Shown piece by piece: positions 9,326 to 18,259 of a stretch of 64,000 nucleotides of DNA. The translations under genes and the position numbers were made by a program. Positions within the stretch are counted from its first letter, which is position 1, and the number at the start of each line of letters is the position of its first letter. Source of the DNA: Hyphomicrobiales bacterium (lineage in GTDB: Bacteria; Pseudomonadota; Alphaproteobacteria; Rhizobiales; JAJFHB01); contig JAJFHE010000025.1 in NCBI GenBank assembly GCA_021775755.1, forward strand, positions 162,491-226,490, in the 5' to 3' direction. The notes under the pieces are model-generated. The model saw only the letters and a list, made by a program, of their open reading frames with translations, had not been told where the DNA came from and ran no database searches.

Positions 9326-10267
9326 TTAGAGCGCGTTTAGAGCCGTCTCAATATCGTCCGGCGTGCCGACCGATTGAGCGTTCAGATCGCGGTTGATCCG
9401 GCGGGCAAGACCACTCAATACCTTGCCGGCACCAACTTCGTACAGCGTCTCAACGCCGTTTTCAGCCATGAAACCGACACACTCGCGCCATCGCACCATT
9501 CCAACGACCTGCTCCACAAGGCTTGTGCGGATGTCGTCAGGAGCGACGAGACGGCCGGCTGACACATTGGCGACCAGGGGCACCTTGGGTGCCGCCATCT
9601 CCAGACCGCCGAGCGCTTCGGCCATGGCGTCGGCCGCCGGCTGCATCAAACTGCAGTGAAAAGGGGCGCTTACGGGAAGGATCATGGCGCGGCGCGCACC
9701 GTGCTCCTTGGCAATTTCAACCGCCCTTTCAACGGCGGCGAGATGACCGCTCACGACGACTTGCCCCGGGGCGTTGTCGTTCGCCGCCTGGCAAACGTCT
9801 CCAGCCGCCGCTTCGGCCGCCACTTTAATCGCCTGTTCGACATCGAGGCCCAACAGCGCGGCCATCGCTCCCTCGCCGACAGGCACTGCCTGCTGCATGG
9901 CCCGCCCCCGAACTTTCAGAAGTCGCGCCGCATCCGCGATGGAAAAACTTCCCGCCGCCGCTAGTGCAGAGTACTCGCCGAGCGAGTGACCGGCGACAAA
10001 CGAGGCCTTTTCTGCAAGAGAAATTGAACCTTCGCGCTCCAGCGTGCGCATCGCGGCAAGACTGACGGCCATCAATGCCGGCTGGGCATTCTCCGTGAGC
10101 GTCAGTTCCGGTTCCGGGCCTTCCCACATCAGCTTTGAGAGATTCTGAGACAGCGCATCGTCGACCTCTTGGAAGACCTCGCGCGCGGCGGAAAACGCCT
10201 CGGCGAGATCGCAACCCATGCCGACCTGTTGGCTTCCCTGACCGGGGAAGGTAAACGCAACTGTCAT
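9326..10267 (-). CDS. fabD: Malonyl-CoA:ACP transacylase
   Basis: Transfers malonyl from CoA to ACP to start chain elongation. The 313-residue protein has the N-terminal FPGQGSQQVGMG, the nucleophilic serine in GHSLGEYSALAAAG, the second catalytic residue in SAPFHCSLM and the C-terminal EVGAGKVLSGL. It is the first gene of the minus-strand fab operon; its promoter must lie in the 432-nt gap shared with rpsF. A four-copy 11-bp direct repeat sits 32-75 nt in front of its start codon. Confidence 0.96.
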   Translation of the reverse strand: MTVAFTFPGQGSQQVGMGCDLAEAFSAAREVFQEVDDALSQNLSKLMWEGPEPELTLTENAQPALMAVSLAAMRTLEREGSISLAEKASFVAGHSLGEYSALAAAGSFSIADAARLLKVRGRAMQQAVPVGEGAMAALLGLDVEQAIKVAAEAAAGDVCQAANDNAPGQVVVSGHLAAVERAVEIAKEHGARRAMILPVSAPFHCSLMQPAADAMAEALGGLEMAAPKVPLVANVSAGRLVAPDDIRTSLVEQVVGMVRWRECVGFMAENGVETLYEVGAGKVLSGLARRINRDLNAQSVGTPDDIETALNAL

Positions 10268-10298
10268 GTCGTCTCGGTCCCGCTGTTTTAACCCAATG

Positions 10299-10342
10299 CT
10301 GCGTTGGGGCTGCGTTGGGGCTGCACTGGCGCTGCGTTGGGC
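10299..10342. repeat. Four tandem 11-bp repeats upstream of fabD
   Basis: Four consecutive copies of an 11-bp unit: 10299-10309 and 10310-10320 are identical (CTGCGTTGGGG), 10321-10331 is CTGCACTGGCG and 10332-10342 is CTGCGTTGGGC. The spacing places each unit one helical turn apart on the same face of the DNA. It lies 32-75 nt upstream of the fabD start codon, within the likely leader or promoter. Confidence 0.9.
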
Positions 10343-10468
10343 GAATGCTCTTTGGGAAGCGCCGCAATTTCGGCCACTGATACTTGATTGGCCGGTACTG
10401 TCAAGACGGGCGCGCTAGGGCCGGGATAACCGCGCCTGCGGCCGGGTGTCCGGCGCGCGCGATAGTCC

Positions 10469-10496
10469 TTGCCATTGGCGCCGTTTTGCGTATAAC
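10469..10496 (+). promoter_or_regulatory. Candidate promoter of the rpsF-rpsR-DUF2232-rplI operon
   Basis: TTGCCA at 10469-10474, a 16-nt spacer and TATAAC at 10491-10496 make a good sigma-70-type pair. It would give a leader of roughly 200 nt before rpsF. A second possible -35 (TTGACG at 10599) lacks a convincing -10. The assignment is by motif and position only. Confidence 0.45.
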
Positions 10497-10699
10497 AGCG
10501 CGCAGATTCAAGGTTTCGGTCGGAGGCTGAACCTGGGAGCGCGCCTGTTGCGCGTCGGAAGGCTGATCGAGCCGCCCGGTCCCTCGGTGTCTCCGCTCTT
10601 TTGACGTACCTTCCTTTGAGCCTTTCCACAATTCGGGGCTCAAGAGGGGCTCTGCGCCGGAACTTGAAGCAAGGAAAACGTTGGAAAGGCCTGAAATTC

Positions 10700-11227
10700 A
10701 TGCCGTTATACGAGCACGTATTCATGGTGCGCCAGGATGTGTCGACCGCGCAGGTGGAGACTCTGACGGACCAGTTCAAGGACGTCATCCAAGAAGGTGG
10801 CGGCGAAATCAAAAAAGCGGAGTATTGGGGCGTCAAGTCGCTCAGCTTCCGCATCAAGAAGAACCGTAAGGCGCATTACTCGCTGATGAACATCGACGCG
10901 GGATCCACTGCGGTAGCGGAAATGGAACGCCAGATGCGTCTCAATGACGACGTCATCCGCTTCCTCACCCTGCGCGTTGATGAGCATGAAGAAGGCCCGT
11001 CGGCAATGATGCGCAGCCGCGGTGGCCGTGACGACCGCAGAGGCGGCAACTTCGGCGACCGTGACCGCCGACCGCCGCGGCCCGCGCAGAGCGAAAGCAC
11101 ACCGGCACCTGCAGCAGCCAAGGACGCTGAAGCAAAACCCGCCGAAGCCAGCAAATCCGCCGAAGCCAGCAAACCCGGCGAAGCCAGCAAACCCGCCGAA
11201 GCCAGTAAAGAGGAGGCCAGCAAATGA
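10700..11227 (+). CDS. rpsF: 30S ribosomal protein S6
   Basis: Binds the central domain of 16S rRNA as a heterodimer with S18. The first ~105 residues are ordinary S6, with [13 protein letters not shown] at the start and [17 protein letters not shown] in the middle. The frame is open from 10601, but the ATG at 10700, preceded by GGAAAGG, gives the conserved N-terminus. The remaining ~70 residues are a tail: a short Arg/Gly/Asp part and then repeated AEASKP units. The stop overlaps the rpsR start (ATGA), so S6 and S18 are coupled. Total length 175 residues. Confidence 0.96.
   Translation: MPLYEHVFMVRQDVSTAQVETLTDQFKDVIQEGGGEIKKAEYWGVKSLSFRIKKNRKAHYSLMNIDAGSTAVAEMERQMRLNDDVIRFLTLRVDEHEEGPSAMMRSRGGRDDRRGGNFGDRDRRPPRPAQSESTPAPAAAKDAEAKPAEASKSAEASKPGEASKPAEASKEEASK
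11141..11212 (+). repeat. Four 18-bp in-frame repeats in the rpsF tail
   Basis: Units at 11141-11158, 11159-11176, 11177-11194 and 11195-11212, each close to GCCGAAGCCAGCAAACCC, encode Ala-Glu-Ala-Ser-Lys-(Pro/Ser/Gly-linked) hexapeptides. A shortened fifth unit runs into the stop. The last units also contain GAGGAGG at 11209-11215, which serves as the ribosome-binding site of rpsR. Confidence 0.9.
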
Positions 11228-11469
11228 GCATGTCACCCTCCCCGGCCCGCCGGCCGTTCTTCCGGCGCCGCAAAACCTGCCCGTTCTCCAGCGATAATGC
11301 GCCGAAGATCGACTACAAGGATACGCGGCTTCTACAGCGCTACGTTTCAGAGCGTGGAAAGATCGTGCCGAGCCGCATCACCGCGGTATCGGCAAAAAGG
11401 CAACGCGAACTGGCGCGCGCCATCAAACGCGCCCGGTTTCTTGGACTGCTGCCCTATCTCGTAAAGTAG
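11224..11469 (+). CDS. rpsR: 30S ribosomal protein S18
   Basis: Partner of S6 on the 30S platform. The 81-residue basic protein has the typical [14 protein letters not shown] opening, [22 protein letters not shown] and the C-terminal [15 protein letters not shown]. It starts inside the rpsF stop (ATGA overlap) and is served by a strong GAGGAGG in the rpsF tail, 8 nt upstream. A 6-bp hairpin (11494-11511, GGCAGG/CCTGCC) follows the stop without a T-run. Confidence 0.97.
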   Translation: MSMSPSPARRPFFRRRKTCPFSSDNAPKIDYKDTRLLQRYVSERGKIVPSRITAVSAKRQRELARAIKRARFLGLLPYLVK

Positions 11470-11540
11470 ACCGGGCACTTAGATTGAGGTTGGGGCAGGC
11501 CTGGACCTGCCTCTAACCGCTTAATGCGGGACAGCTGACC

Positions 11541-12533
11541 ATGGCAGGTTACATCTTTATATCCATAGGTTCGGGACTTACGTCGGCGCTTTTGTTCGGC
11601 TCCGTTCTGTCGCCCTCTCTGTTGTCGATCATCCTGCTTTATTTCGTGCCCCTGCCGCTGTTCATCGCAGCAATGGGCTGGGGTGCCACGAGCGCGGCAA
11701 TCGGCGGTGGTGCGGCTGCCATTGCCCTCACCGCAGTGTTCGGATTCAAGGCCGGCGCAATTCACCTCATCGGCTTTTCGGCACCGGCCTTTATTCTTGG
11801 CTACCTTGCCATGCTGGCGCGCTCCGGCGATGGCGGCGAGGCCGGTACCGCGGGCGCTGCTCCCGCGGAATGGTACCCGGCCGGACGGCTGATCATCTGG
11901 TGCGCGGGCATCGCCGCGGTTCTTGCACTATTCCCCGTTGCCCTGCTCGGGCCCGATGCCGAAACCTTCTACTCGACAATGCGCGCTCAGGTCGTCGCCT
12001 GGCTGGAGGCGCAGCCGGAACTGAAGCGCAGCCTGACGGTTGGATCGGACGGTGCCGGTTTCGACTGGCTGGTGTCGCAGCTCGTGTTCGCCATGGTGCC
12101 GTCGGCGGCGATCGTCACCATGCTCACCCTGCTGGCCAACGTCTGGCTAGCCAACAAGGTTGTCGCGGTGTCGGGGCGGCGCGCGCGCACCTGGAGCGCG
12201 TTCAGTGAGCTTGAGCTGCCGCGCAGCGCCGTCGTCGCAACGCTGATTGCCGCCGCGGCCGCGTTCGTGCCCGGTACCGTAGGCCTGCTGGCCACCGCAC
12301 CGGCATCCACCCTTTTCGCCGCCTACACGATTCTTGGTCTTGCGGTCATTCATTTCACCGCCCGGCACATCCCGGCGAGACCACTGATCCTCGGCTCGAT
12401 TTATCTGGCGCTGTTCGTTTTCAGCTGGATTGCCGCCTTTGCCTTCGCCGCGCTCGGCCTTGCCGAGACGGTTCTCAAAATTCGCCGCCGGCGCCCGCCT
12501 CGTCCGGACACCGGCGACCGCAAACCTGACTAA
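11541..12533 (+). CDS. DUF2232 multi-pass membrane protein
   Basis: A 330-residue integral membrane protein of unknown function. About eight hydrophobic segments are visible: a cluster in the first 105 residues, then others near 115-135, 180-205, 225-250 and 255-310, with a loop at 135-175. The C-terminus is short and basic ([17 protein letters not shown]). DUF2232/YybS-like proteins occur between rpsR and rplI in many alphaproteobacteria, and that position is the main support. It is 71 nt behind rpsR and 43 nt ahead of rplI. Confidence 0.8.
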   Translation: MAGYIFISIGSGLTSALLFGSVLSPSLLSIILLYFVPLPLFIAAMGWGATSAAIGGGAAAIALTAVFGFKAGAIHLIGFSAPAFILGYLAMLARSGDGGEAGTAGAAPAEWYPAGRLIIWCAGIAAVLALFPVALLGPDAETFYSTMRAQVVAWLEAQPELKRSLTVGSDGAGFDWLVSQLVFAMVPSAAIVTMLTLLANVWLANKVVAVSGRRARTWSAFSELELPRSAVVATLIAAAAAFVPGTVGLLATAPASTLFAAYTILGLAVIHFTARHIPARPLILGSIYLALFVFSWIAAFAFAALGLAETVLKIRRRRPPRPDTGDRKPD

Positions 12534-12576
12534 CAGTTTATTTCAATCACAACGTACGAAAGTAAGGAGAAGCATC

Positions 12577-13251
12577 ATGGAAGTCGTATTGCTGGAGAGG
12601 ATCGAAAGACTCGGCCAGATGGGAGACGTGGTCCGCGTCAAGGATGGCTATGCACGGAATTTCCTGCTGCCACAGAAGAAAGCCTTGCGCGCCACAAAGG
12701 TAAACATGGAGCAGTTCGAGACACAGAAAGTGCAGCTCGAGGCGCATAATCTCGAGCGCAAGACGGAAGCGGAAGCCGTGTCCGGAAAAATCGAGGGCAG
12801 CGTATTCGTGGCGCTTCGCCAGGCCGGCGATTCAGGTCAGTTGTACGGCTCGGTCTCGACACGCGACGTCGCCCAACTCGTGACCGAAGGCGGCGCGACG
12901 GTGACGCGCAATCAGATCATTCTGGACCGGCCCATCAAGACCGTTGGCCTGCACGATGTGCGCGTCGCACTCCATCCTGAAGTCGAAGTAAGCCTCACCA
13001 TCAACGTCGCCCGTTCAGACGATGAAGCCGAGCGACAGGCGCGCGGCGAAACAATCGGCATCGACGATGAGTATTTGGACGACCAAGAGGAGGCGATTTC
13101 CGCCGAGGAAGTATTTGAAGACGAATCACTGGCGGAACAGGCCGAAGAAGAGCTTGCTGAAGGCGAGAGCGATGACGCTAACGAAACCGAAGAAGGTGGG
13201 AGTAGAGATGAATCCGGCACCGGGGATGAATCCAGCGACGAAGAAAGCTGA
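12577..13251 (+). CDS. rplI: 50S ribosomal protein L9 with long acidic tail
   Basis: Binds 23S rRNA near the L1 stalk base. Residues 1-50 form the N-terminal domain ([33 protein letters not shown]), followed by the connecting helix and C-terminal domain up to about residue 148. A tail of about 75 residues follows that is almost entirely Asp, Glu, Ser, Gly and Ala. Rhizobial L9 proteins are often extended, but this tail is long and extremely acidic. The ATG at 12577 has AAGGAG 7 nt upstream; the frame is open much further upstream, overlapping the DUF2232 gene. Total 224 residues. Confidence 0.96.
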   Translation: MEVVLLERIERLGQMGDVVRVKDGYARNFLLPQKKALRATKVNMEQFETQKVQLEAHNLERKTEAEAVSGKIEGSVFVALRQAGDSGQLYGSVSTRDVAQLVTEGGATVTRNQIILDRPIKTVGLHDVRVALHPEVEVSLTINVARSDDEAERQARGETIGIDDEYLDDQEEAISAEEVFEDESLAEQAEEELAEGESDDANETEEGGSRDESGTGDESSDEES

Positions 13252-13356
13252 TGCCGTCTGCCCGGTGGCGCGTTAACCCTTAACTAAGTCGCCCTGTAAA
13301 CTCTACCCAATAGGGGCTTGCCGACGATCAAGAAATAATGGCAGATTATAGGGAAT

Positions 13357-13381
13357 GCGCGCATCACGTGGTGATGCGCGC
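13357..13381. terminator. Perfect 11-bp hairpin between rplI and cfa
   Basis: Arms 13357-13367 (GCGCGCATCAC) and 13371-13381 pair perfectly around a 3-nt loop. There is no T-run on either side, so it is not a canonical intrinsic terminator. It may end the ribosomal operon weakly, or act in the cfa leader, since the cfa frame opens only 19 nt later. Confidence 0.55.
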
Positions 13382-13400
13382 GCCCTTGGAAATGGCTTGA

Positions 13401-14675
13401 GTGGGCAGATATCTGCATCTGCAAATGTTGGCGGCACGCTTAATAGATAGAATTATCGAGTTCGGGCACCTTGTGGTGATAGACGCCCGGGGCGTCAGGC
13501 ATGATTTCAAACGTACCGACAAGCCAAAGGTCGTCGTTAAGCTGCACGACACATCGCTGCACTGGAAAATCGCGCTTTACCCGACAATGGTTGTTGGCGA
13601 TGCCTATACAAACGGGTCGCTGACAATAGAGGAAGGCACTCTGCGCGACCTGCTGGTCATCGCCTTGAAAAGCATGGCAGCAGCGGAGCGAAGCCCGTTC
13701 AACCGCCGGCTGAACGCACTCAAGAATTGGTTCTACAGACGCGAAGTCGTCAACAAGATCGGCCGTGCAGAAGTCAACGTCAAACATCATTACGACCTGT
13801 CGGCGGAGCTTTACTCATTGTTCCTCGACCCGGATCGGCAGTATTCCTGCGCCTATTTCCGCACGCCGGACGACGATCTCGCGCTCGCGCAACTGCAAAA
13901 AAAGCAACACCTTGCCGCCAAACTGGATCTCAAGCCCGGGCAGAAAGTGCTCGATATCGGCTGTGGCTGGGGTGGTCTTGCACTCTATCTGGCCAAGACA
14001 TTCGGCGTTCGTGTCACAGGCCTCACACTGTCGCAAGAGCAGTACGACATCGCCGTTCGCAGGTCCCGGGCGGAAGGCCTGACCAAGCTCGTGGAATTCA
14101 AGCTTCTGGATTACCGTCAGGAACGCGGCGTTTACGACCGTATTGTTTCGGTTGGCATGTTCGAACACGTCGGAGAACCGCATTTCCGGGAATTCTTCAA
14201 GCAACTGAGCAAGCTTCTTCAAGACGATGGCTTCGCGGTCATTCACACTATTGGCAAGCAATGTCTGCCCTCGCCGATCAGTGTTTGGATCCGCCGTTAC
14301 ATTTTCCCCGGCGCCTACCTGCCGACGCTTTCGCAACTTGCGCCGATTTTTGAAGATGAGGACCTCTGGCTGACAGACTTCGAAAACCTGCGGCTTCACT
14401 ATGCCGAAACGCTCAAGGCATGGGATGTCAACTTCCAGAACAACCGCGAGCGTGTTGCGGAGATTTACGACGAAGAGTTCTGTCGCATGTGGGAGTTCTA
14501 TCTGCAAAGTTGCGAAATGGGTTTCCGTCACAGCGGCCTTACTGTGTTCCAACTGCAGCTTGCAAAGCAGATCGACGTCGTGCCGATGACCCGCGAGTAC
14601 ATGTTCGAGATGGAGCAGGAGCTGCGCGACGATGTGCGCTCGATTTCCGAGCCGACCAAGATCCCTGCCGAATAA
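13401..14675 (+). CDS. cfa: Cyclopropane-fatty-acyl-phospholipid synthase family methyltransferase
   Basis: Transfers the SAM methyl group to unsaturated acyl chains of membrane lipids to form cyclopropane rings. The 424-residue protein has the family's N-terminal lipid-associated domain (to ~110) and the C-terminal methyltransferase domain, with VLDIGCGWGGLALYLA as the SAM site, VSVGMFEHVGEPHFREFF and the late FQLQLAKQIDVVPMTREY. The start is uncertain: GTG at 13401 and ATG at 13425 are both possible and neither has a strong ribosome-binding site. A perfect hairpin precedes the gene. Confidence 0.9.
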   Translation: MGRYLHLQMLAARLIDRIIEFGHLVVIDARGVRHDFKRTDKPKVVVKLHDTSLHWKIALYPTMVVGDAYTNGSLTIEEGTLRDLLVIALKSMAAAERSPFNRRLNALKNWFYRREVVNKIGRAEVNVKHHYDLSAELYSLFLDPDRQYSCAYFRTPDDDLALAQLQKKQHLAAKLDLKPGQKVLDIGCGWGGLALYLAKTFGVRVTGLTLSQEQYDIAVRRSRAEGLTKLVEFKLLDYRQERGVYDRIVSVGMFEHVGEPHFREFFKQLSKLLQDDGFAVIHTIGKQCLPSPISVWIRRYIFPGAYLPTLSQLAPIFEDEDLWLTDFENLRLHYAETLKAWDVNFQNNRERVAEIYDEEFCRMWEFYLQSCEMGFRHSGLTVFQLQLAKQIDVVPMTREYMFEMEQELRDDVRSISEPTKIPAE

Positions 14676-14798
14676 CCAGTCAATGCTCCGTTTAACTTTT
14701 TGCCCGCCTGACGACACATTCTGTGGATATCGGGGATAAGCGCAAATGCCCTCCACGAATCGGTGTCGCGCATTGACGCGATTGGGTATCAAGGAGCA

Positions 14799-16304
14799 AT
14801 GGAATCGACCGCGATCATATCAACCTCACTAGACGGTTCAGATGATCGGGAGGTCGACTACCGGACATCGCCTCATAACATCGAAGCCGAGCAAGCGCTG
14901 CTCGGCGCGATCCTTGTCAACAATGATGCGTGTGACCGTGTGTCGGGCTTTCTCGAATCGGAACACTTCTACGAGCCATTGCACGCGCGCCTCTATGAGG
15001 CGGCATCGTCGCTGATACGCGCTGGCAAGCTGGCGTCACCGGTGACGCTGAAATCGTTTTTTGAGACTGACGAGTCGCTTCGCGAAATCGGCGGCGCCGC
15101 TTATCTGGCGCGCCTCGCGGCTGCTGCAACAACGATCATCAACGCGGAAGAGTATGGGCGCACGATCTTTGAACTTGCCCAGCGGCGTGACCTGATCAAC
15201 ATCGGCGAAGACATCGTAACGTCGGCCTATGACGCGCCGGTCGACATCACACCGCGTGAGATGATCGAGCGAGCCGAGCAGGAACTGTTCTCGATCGCGG
15301 AGACCGGAAAATTCGGCAAGGGCTTTCTGCCCTTCGGCACGGCGCTGACCCATGCCATTGACATGGCGGCCAAGGCCTATGAGCGCGACGGCGGTTTGTC
15401 GGGCATTTCGTCCGGATTGCGCGACATTGATGAAAAGATGGGCGGTCTGCAGCCCTCCGACCTCATCATTCTTGCCGGCCGTCCGGCCATGGGCAAAACG
15501 GCGCTGGCCACCAATATCGCCTATTCGGTGGCGCGCAAGTACCGCGCCGAAACCCGGCCCGACGGGGTGGAGGAGGCTGTCGAAGGCGGTGTGGTGGCCT
15601 TCTTCTCGCTGGAAATGTCGGCGGAACAACTCGCCACACGCATCATTTCCGAGCAGGCGGAGATCCCGTCGGAACGTATCCGGCGCGGCCGCATTACCGA
15701 GGACGAGTTCCACAACATTGTGCAGGCCTCGCAGGAGCTGCAGTCTCTGCCGCTCTATATCGACGACACCGGCGGCCTGAGCGTCGGACAGCTTGCGGCG
15801 CGGGCACGGCGGCTCAAGCGCCAGAAGGGCCTCGATCTCATTCTCGTCGACTATTTGCAGCTGCTCACCGGCTCTCACCGGCGGGCCATGGAAGGGCGCG
15901 TTCAGGAAGTGTCGGAAATCTCCACGACACTGAAAGCGCTGGCGAAGGAACTGAACGTGCCGATCCTGGCGCTCTCGCAGCTGTCGCGTCAGGTTGAGCA
16001 GCGCGACGACAAGCGGCCACAGCTGGCGGATTTGCGCGAATCGGGTTCGATCGAGCAGGACGCCGACGTGGTACTGTTCATTTTCCGCGAGGAATATTAC
16101 CTGCAGCGCCGCCAGCCACGCGAAAACACTCCCGAGTTTTTCGAGTGGCAGGAAGAGATGGACCGTGTCACCGGTCTGGCCGAGGTGATCATCGGCAAGC
16201 AGCGGCACGGCCCGACGGGCACAATCAGGCTGCAGTTCGAGGCCACAGTGACCAAATTCCAGAACTACATCTCAGAAGATCATGTGCCTGACCGCTTCGA
16301 ATAG
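14799..16304 (+). CDS. dnaB: Replicative DNA helicase DnaB
   Basis: Hexameric 5'-3' helicase at the replication fork. The N-terminal DnaG-interacting domain begins with PHNIEAEQALLGAILVN. The RecA-type core has the Walker A GRPAMGKTALA, the FSLEMSAEQLATR block, Walker B LILVDYLQLL and the ESGSIEQDADVVLFIFRE segment. Compared with E. coli DnaB there is an extra loop (PDGVEEAVEGG) between Walker A and FSLEM, common in rhizobial relatives. The ATG at 14799 follows AAGGAG, though with only 2 nt spacing; a GTG at 14763 is an alternative. It lies 9 nt from alr. Confidence 0.97.
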   Translation: MESTAIISTSLDGSDDREVDYRTSPHNIEAEQALLGAILVNNDACDRVSGFLESEHFYEPLHARLYEAASSLIRAGKLASPVTLKSFFETDESLREIGGAAYLARLAAAATTIINAEEYGRTIFELAQRRDLINIGEDIVTSAYDAPVDITPREMIERAEQELFSIAETGKFGKGFLPFGTALTHAIDMAAKAYERDGGLSGISSGLRDIDEKMGGLQPSDLIILAGRPAMGKTALATNIAYSVARKYRAETRPDGVEEAVEGGVVAFFSLEMSAEQLATRIISEQAEIPSERIRRGRITEDEFHNIVQASQELQSLPLYIDDTGGLSVGQLAARARRLKRQKGLDLILVDYLQLLTGSHRRAMEGRVQEVSEISTTLKALAKELNVPILALSQLSRQVEQRDDKRPQLADLRESGSIEQDADVVLFIFREEYYLQRRQPRENTPEFFEWQEEMDRVTGLAEVIIGKQRHGPTGTIRLQFEATVTKFQNYISEDHVPDRFE

Positions 16305-16313
16305 CCTCACGTT

Positions 16314-17462
16314 ATGAATGATTTCACGCGAGGTGGAGCGGAGGCCGCGGACGAGGCCGGTGTCACCGTCCGTGTCGACCTTGCAGCACTTCGACGAAAC
16401 TACCGGCTTCTAGCCGATGCGGCGGCGCCGGCACGCTGCGGCGCGGCAGTCAAGGGCGACGCCTATGGCACCGGCATCGCCCGCACCGCGCCGGCGCTTC
16501 ATGCTGAAGGGTGCCGAGACTTCTTCGTCGCACTGCCGATGGAAGCACGCGAACTGCGCCGACATCTTCCCGACGGGCGCATCTATGTATTAAACGGCCT
16601 GGCACCGGAATGCGCGCGCTTCTACACCGAAATCGATGCTGTGCCTGTGCTGGCAAGCCTTGAGGAAATCGAGGAATGGGCCGCGCTTGCCAGAGAACTC
16701 GGCCGACGCCTGCCCGCCGCGCTGCACGTCGAAACGGGCATCAACCGGCTTGCGCTGAGTGCCACCGACGTGGACAGGCTGGCATCCCGTCAGGACCTGC
16801 TCGACGCCTTCGACTGGCATTTCGCAATGAGCCACCTTTCTCATGCCGACCTGCCGGATGACCTGGAGAACGAGCGCCAACCCGACCGCCTTGAAGCCCT
16901 GCGCCGCTTGCTGCCCGCCATGCCGGCGAGCCTGGCAAACTCCGCCGCCACGCTCGGCGACCCCTGCCGGCACTTTGATATCGTGCGCCCGGGCATTGCC
17001 CTTTACGGCGGAAATCCGTTCACCGGCCGCTCCCATCCCATGGAGCCGGTGGTGACGGTGACGGCAAAAGTGTTGCAGGTCCGCGACGTCGCGGCAGGCG
17101 CCGGGGTGGGTTACGGCGCACTATGGCGCGCTCCCCGCCCGGCACGAATCGCGGTTGTTTCCATCGGCTATGCGGATGGCTTTTTCCGCATGCTGAGCAC
17201 AAGCAACGCACACGGCAAGGCAGGCGTCTCGGTCGGGGGTGAATTTGCGCCGCTCGCGGGGCGGGTTTCTATGGACATGATCACGGTAGATGTGACACAC
17301 ATAGCAGCCGAAAATGTAATGCGCGGCACGAATGTGGAGATCATCGGCAGGCAGATCCTGGTGGATGACTTCGCGGACTGGGCCGGGACGATCAGCTATG
17401 AAGTCCTGAGCCGGCTTGGTTCCCGGGGCAAGCGTGTTTACACCTCGGGGGATGTGGAATAA
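16314..17462 (+). CDS. alr: Alanine racemase (PLP fold type III)
   Basis: Interconverts L- and D-alanine to supply D-Ala for peptidoglycan. The 382-residue protein has the PLP-lysine region AAVKGDAYGTG, the barrel segment HVETGINRLAL, PGIALYGGNP, the GYADGF block with the catalytic tyrosine, and GRVSMDMITVDVT. The lysine motif differs from the common VKADAYGHG in two positions, but both catalytic residues are present. It begins 9 nt behind dnaB and its last codons overlap the likely start of mlaE. Confidence 0.93.
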   Translation: MNDFTRGGAEAADEAGVTVRVDLAALRRNYRLLADAAAPARCGAAVKGDAYGTGIARTAPALHAEGCRDFFVALPMEARELRRHLPDGRIYVLNGLAPECARFYTEIDAVPVLASLEEIEEWAALARELGRRLPAALHVETGINRLALSATDVDRLASRQDLLDAFDWHFAMSHLSHADLPDDLENERQPDRLEALRRLLPAMPASLANSAATLGDPCRHFDIVRPGIALYGGNPFTGRSHPMEPVVTVTAKVLQVRDVAAGAGVGYGALWRAPRPARIAVVSIGYADGFFRMLSTSNAHGKAGVSVGGEFAPLAGRVSMDMITVDVTHIAAENVMRGTNVEIIGRQILVDDFADWAGTISYEVLSRLGSRGKRVYTSGDVE

Positions 17463-18252
17463 CGGGGGTCTGTCTCCTTTGAATTTTCTCGCTGTCATTG
17501 GTCAGGTGGTGCTTGCCGCATTTGCAGATGTCGGCAGGCTGTCCCAGTTCCTCTACAACTCGGTGATGCACTGCATTCTGCCGCCGATATACCCGCGGCT
17601 CATTTTCGAACAGATGGTGCGCATCGGCTACAACTCGCTGCCCGTGGTCGGCCTTACGGCATTCTTCACGGGCGGTGTGCTGGCGCTGCAGATTTTCATC
17701 GGCGGCTCGCGCTTCAACGCCGAGAGCCTGGTGTCATCGATCGTCGCCCTTGGCATTACCCGCGAACTTGGACCGGTGCTCGCCGGACTCATGGTCGCCG
17801 GGCGCGTGTCCGCTGCCATTGCAGCCGAGATCGGCACCATGCGCGTTACCGAACAGATAGATGCACTTGTCACGCTGTCGACCAATCCATTCAAATATCT
17901 GGTCGCGCCGCGACTGATCGCAGCACTCGTTACACTGCCATTGCTCGTGGTTGTCGCCGATACGATCGGCATTATGGGCGGTTACATTGTCGGCACCCGC
18001 TCTCTTGGGTTCAACTCCGGCGTCTATATCAAGAACACAGTCGACTTCATCGAGTTCATCGATATCTTCTCCGGCCTCGCGAAATCAGCAGTCTTCGGCT
18101 TCATCATCGCGCTGATGGGTTGTTACCACGGCTTTTACAGCCGCGGTGGTGCACAAGGTGTTGGCCGCGCGACGACTAACGCGGTGGTGACTGCGTCCAT
18201 CCTCATTCTTGCGGCAAACTACGTCATGACGTCGCTTCTGTTCACCGAGTGA
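17452..18252 (+). CDS. mlaE: MlaE-family lipid ABC transporter permease
   Basis: Inner-membrane permease of the Mla-type phospholipid transport system, which maintains outer-membrane lipid asymmetry. The 266-residue protein has about five membrane segments and the diagnostic block RELGPVLAGLMVAGRVSAA plus IGTMRVTEQIDAL. The ATG at 17452 lies inside the alr 3' end behind CGGGG and overlaps it by 11 nt; a start further downstream is possible. mlaF follows after 7 nt. No MlaD-type substrate-binding gene is present nearby. Confidence 0.92.
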   Translation: MWNNGGLSPLNFLAVIGQVVLAAFADVGRLSQFLYNSVMHCILPPIYPRLIFEQMVRIGYNSLPVVGLTAFFTGGVLALQIFIGGSRFNAESLVSSIVALGITRELGPVLAGLMVAGRVSAAIAAEIGTMRVTEQIDALVTLSTNPFKYLVAPRLIAALVTLPLLVVVADTIGIMGGYIVGTRSLGFNSGVYIKNTVDFIEFIDIFSGLAKSAVFGFIIALMGCYHGFYSRGGAQGVGRATTNAVVTASILILAANYVMTSLLFTE

Positions 18253-18259
18253 GGGCCGC

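Larger units (their letters stand above)
10268..10699. other. Divergent intergenic region between fabD and rpsF
   Basis: This is the only gene-free stretch above 300 nt. It separates the leftward fab operon from the rightward ribosomal protein operon and must contain both promoters. What I can see is the 11-bp tandem repeat near fabD, a good rightward sigma-70-like promoter in the middle, and about 200 nt of rpsF leader. Open frames that cross it have low-complexity, arginine-rich translations and I regard none as a gene. The leader may hold an S6:S18 autoregulatory RNA, but I cannot identify its conserved structure. Confidence 0.6.

Noticed and set aside
10288..10857. Long minus-strand open frame across the fabD-rpsF gap
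   Set aside because: It covers the rpsF start, its translation is rich in Arg, Pro and Ala without domain features, and it includes the tandem repeat; I regard it as a by-product of GC-rich DNA.
11494..11511. 6-bp hairpin after rpsR as a terminator
   Set aside because: There is no T-run and the DUF2232 and rplI genes continue in the same direction; too weak to call.
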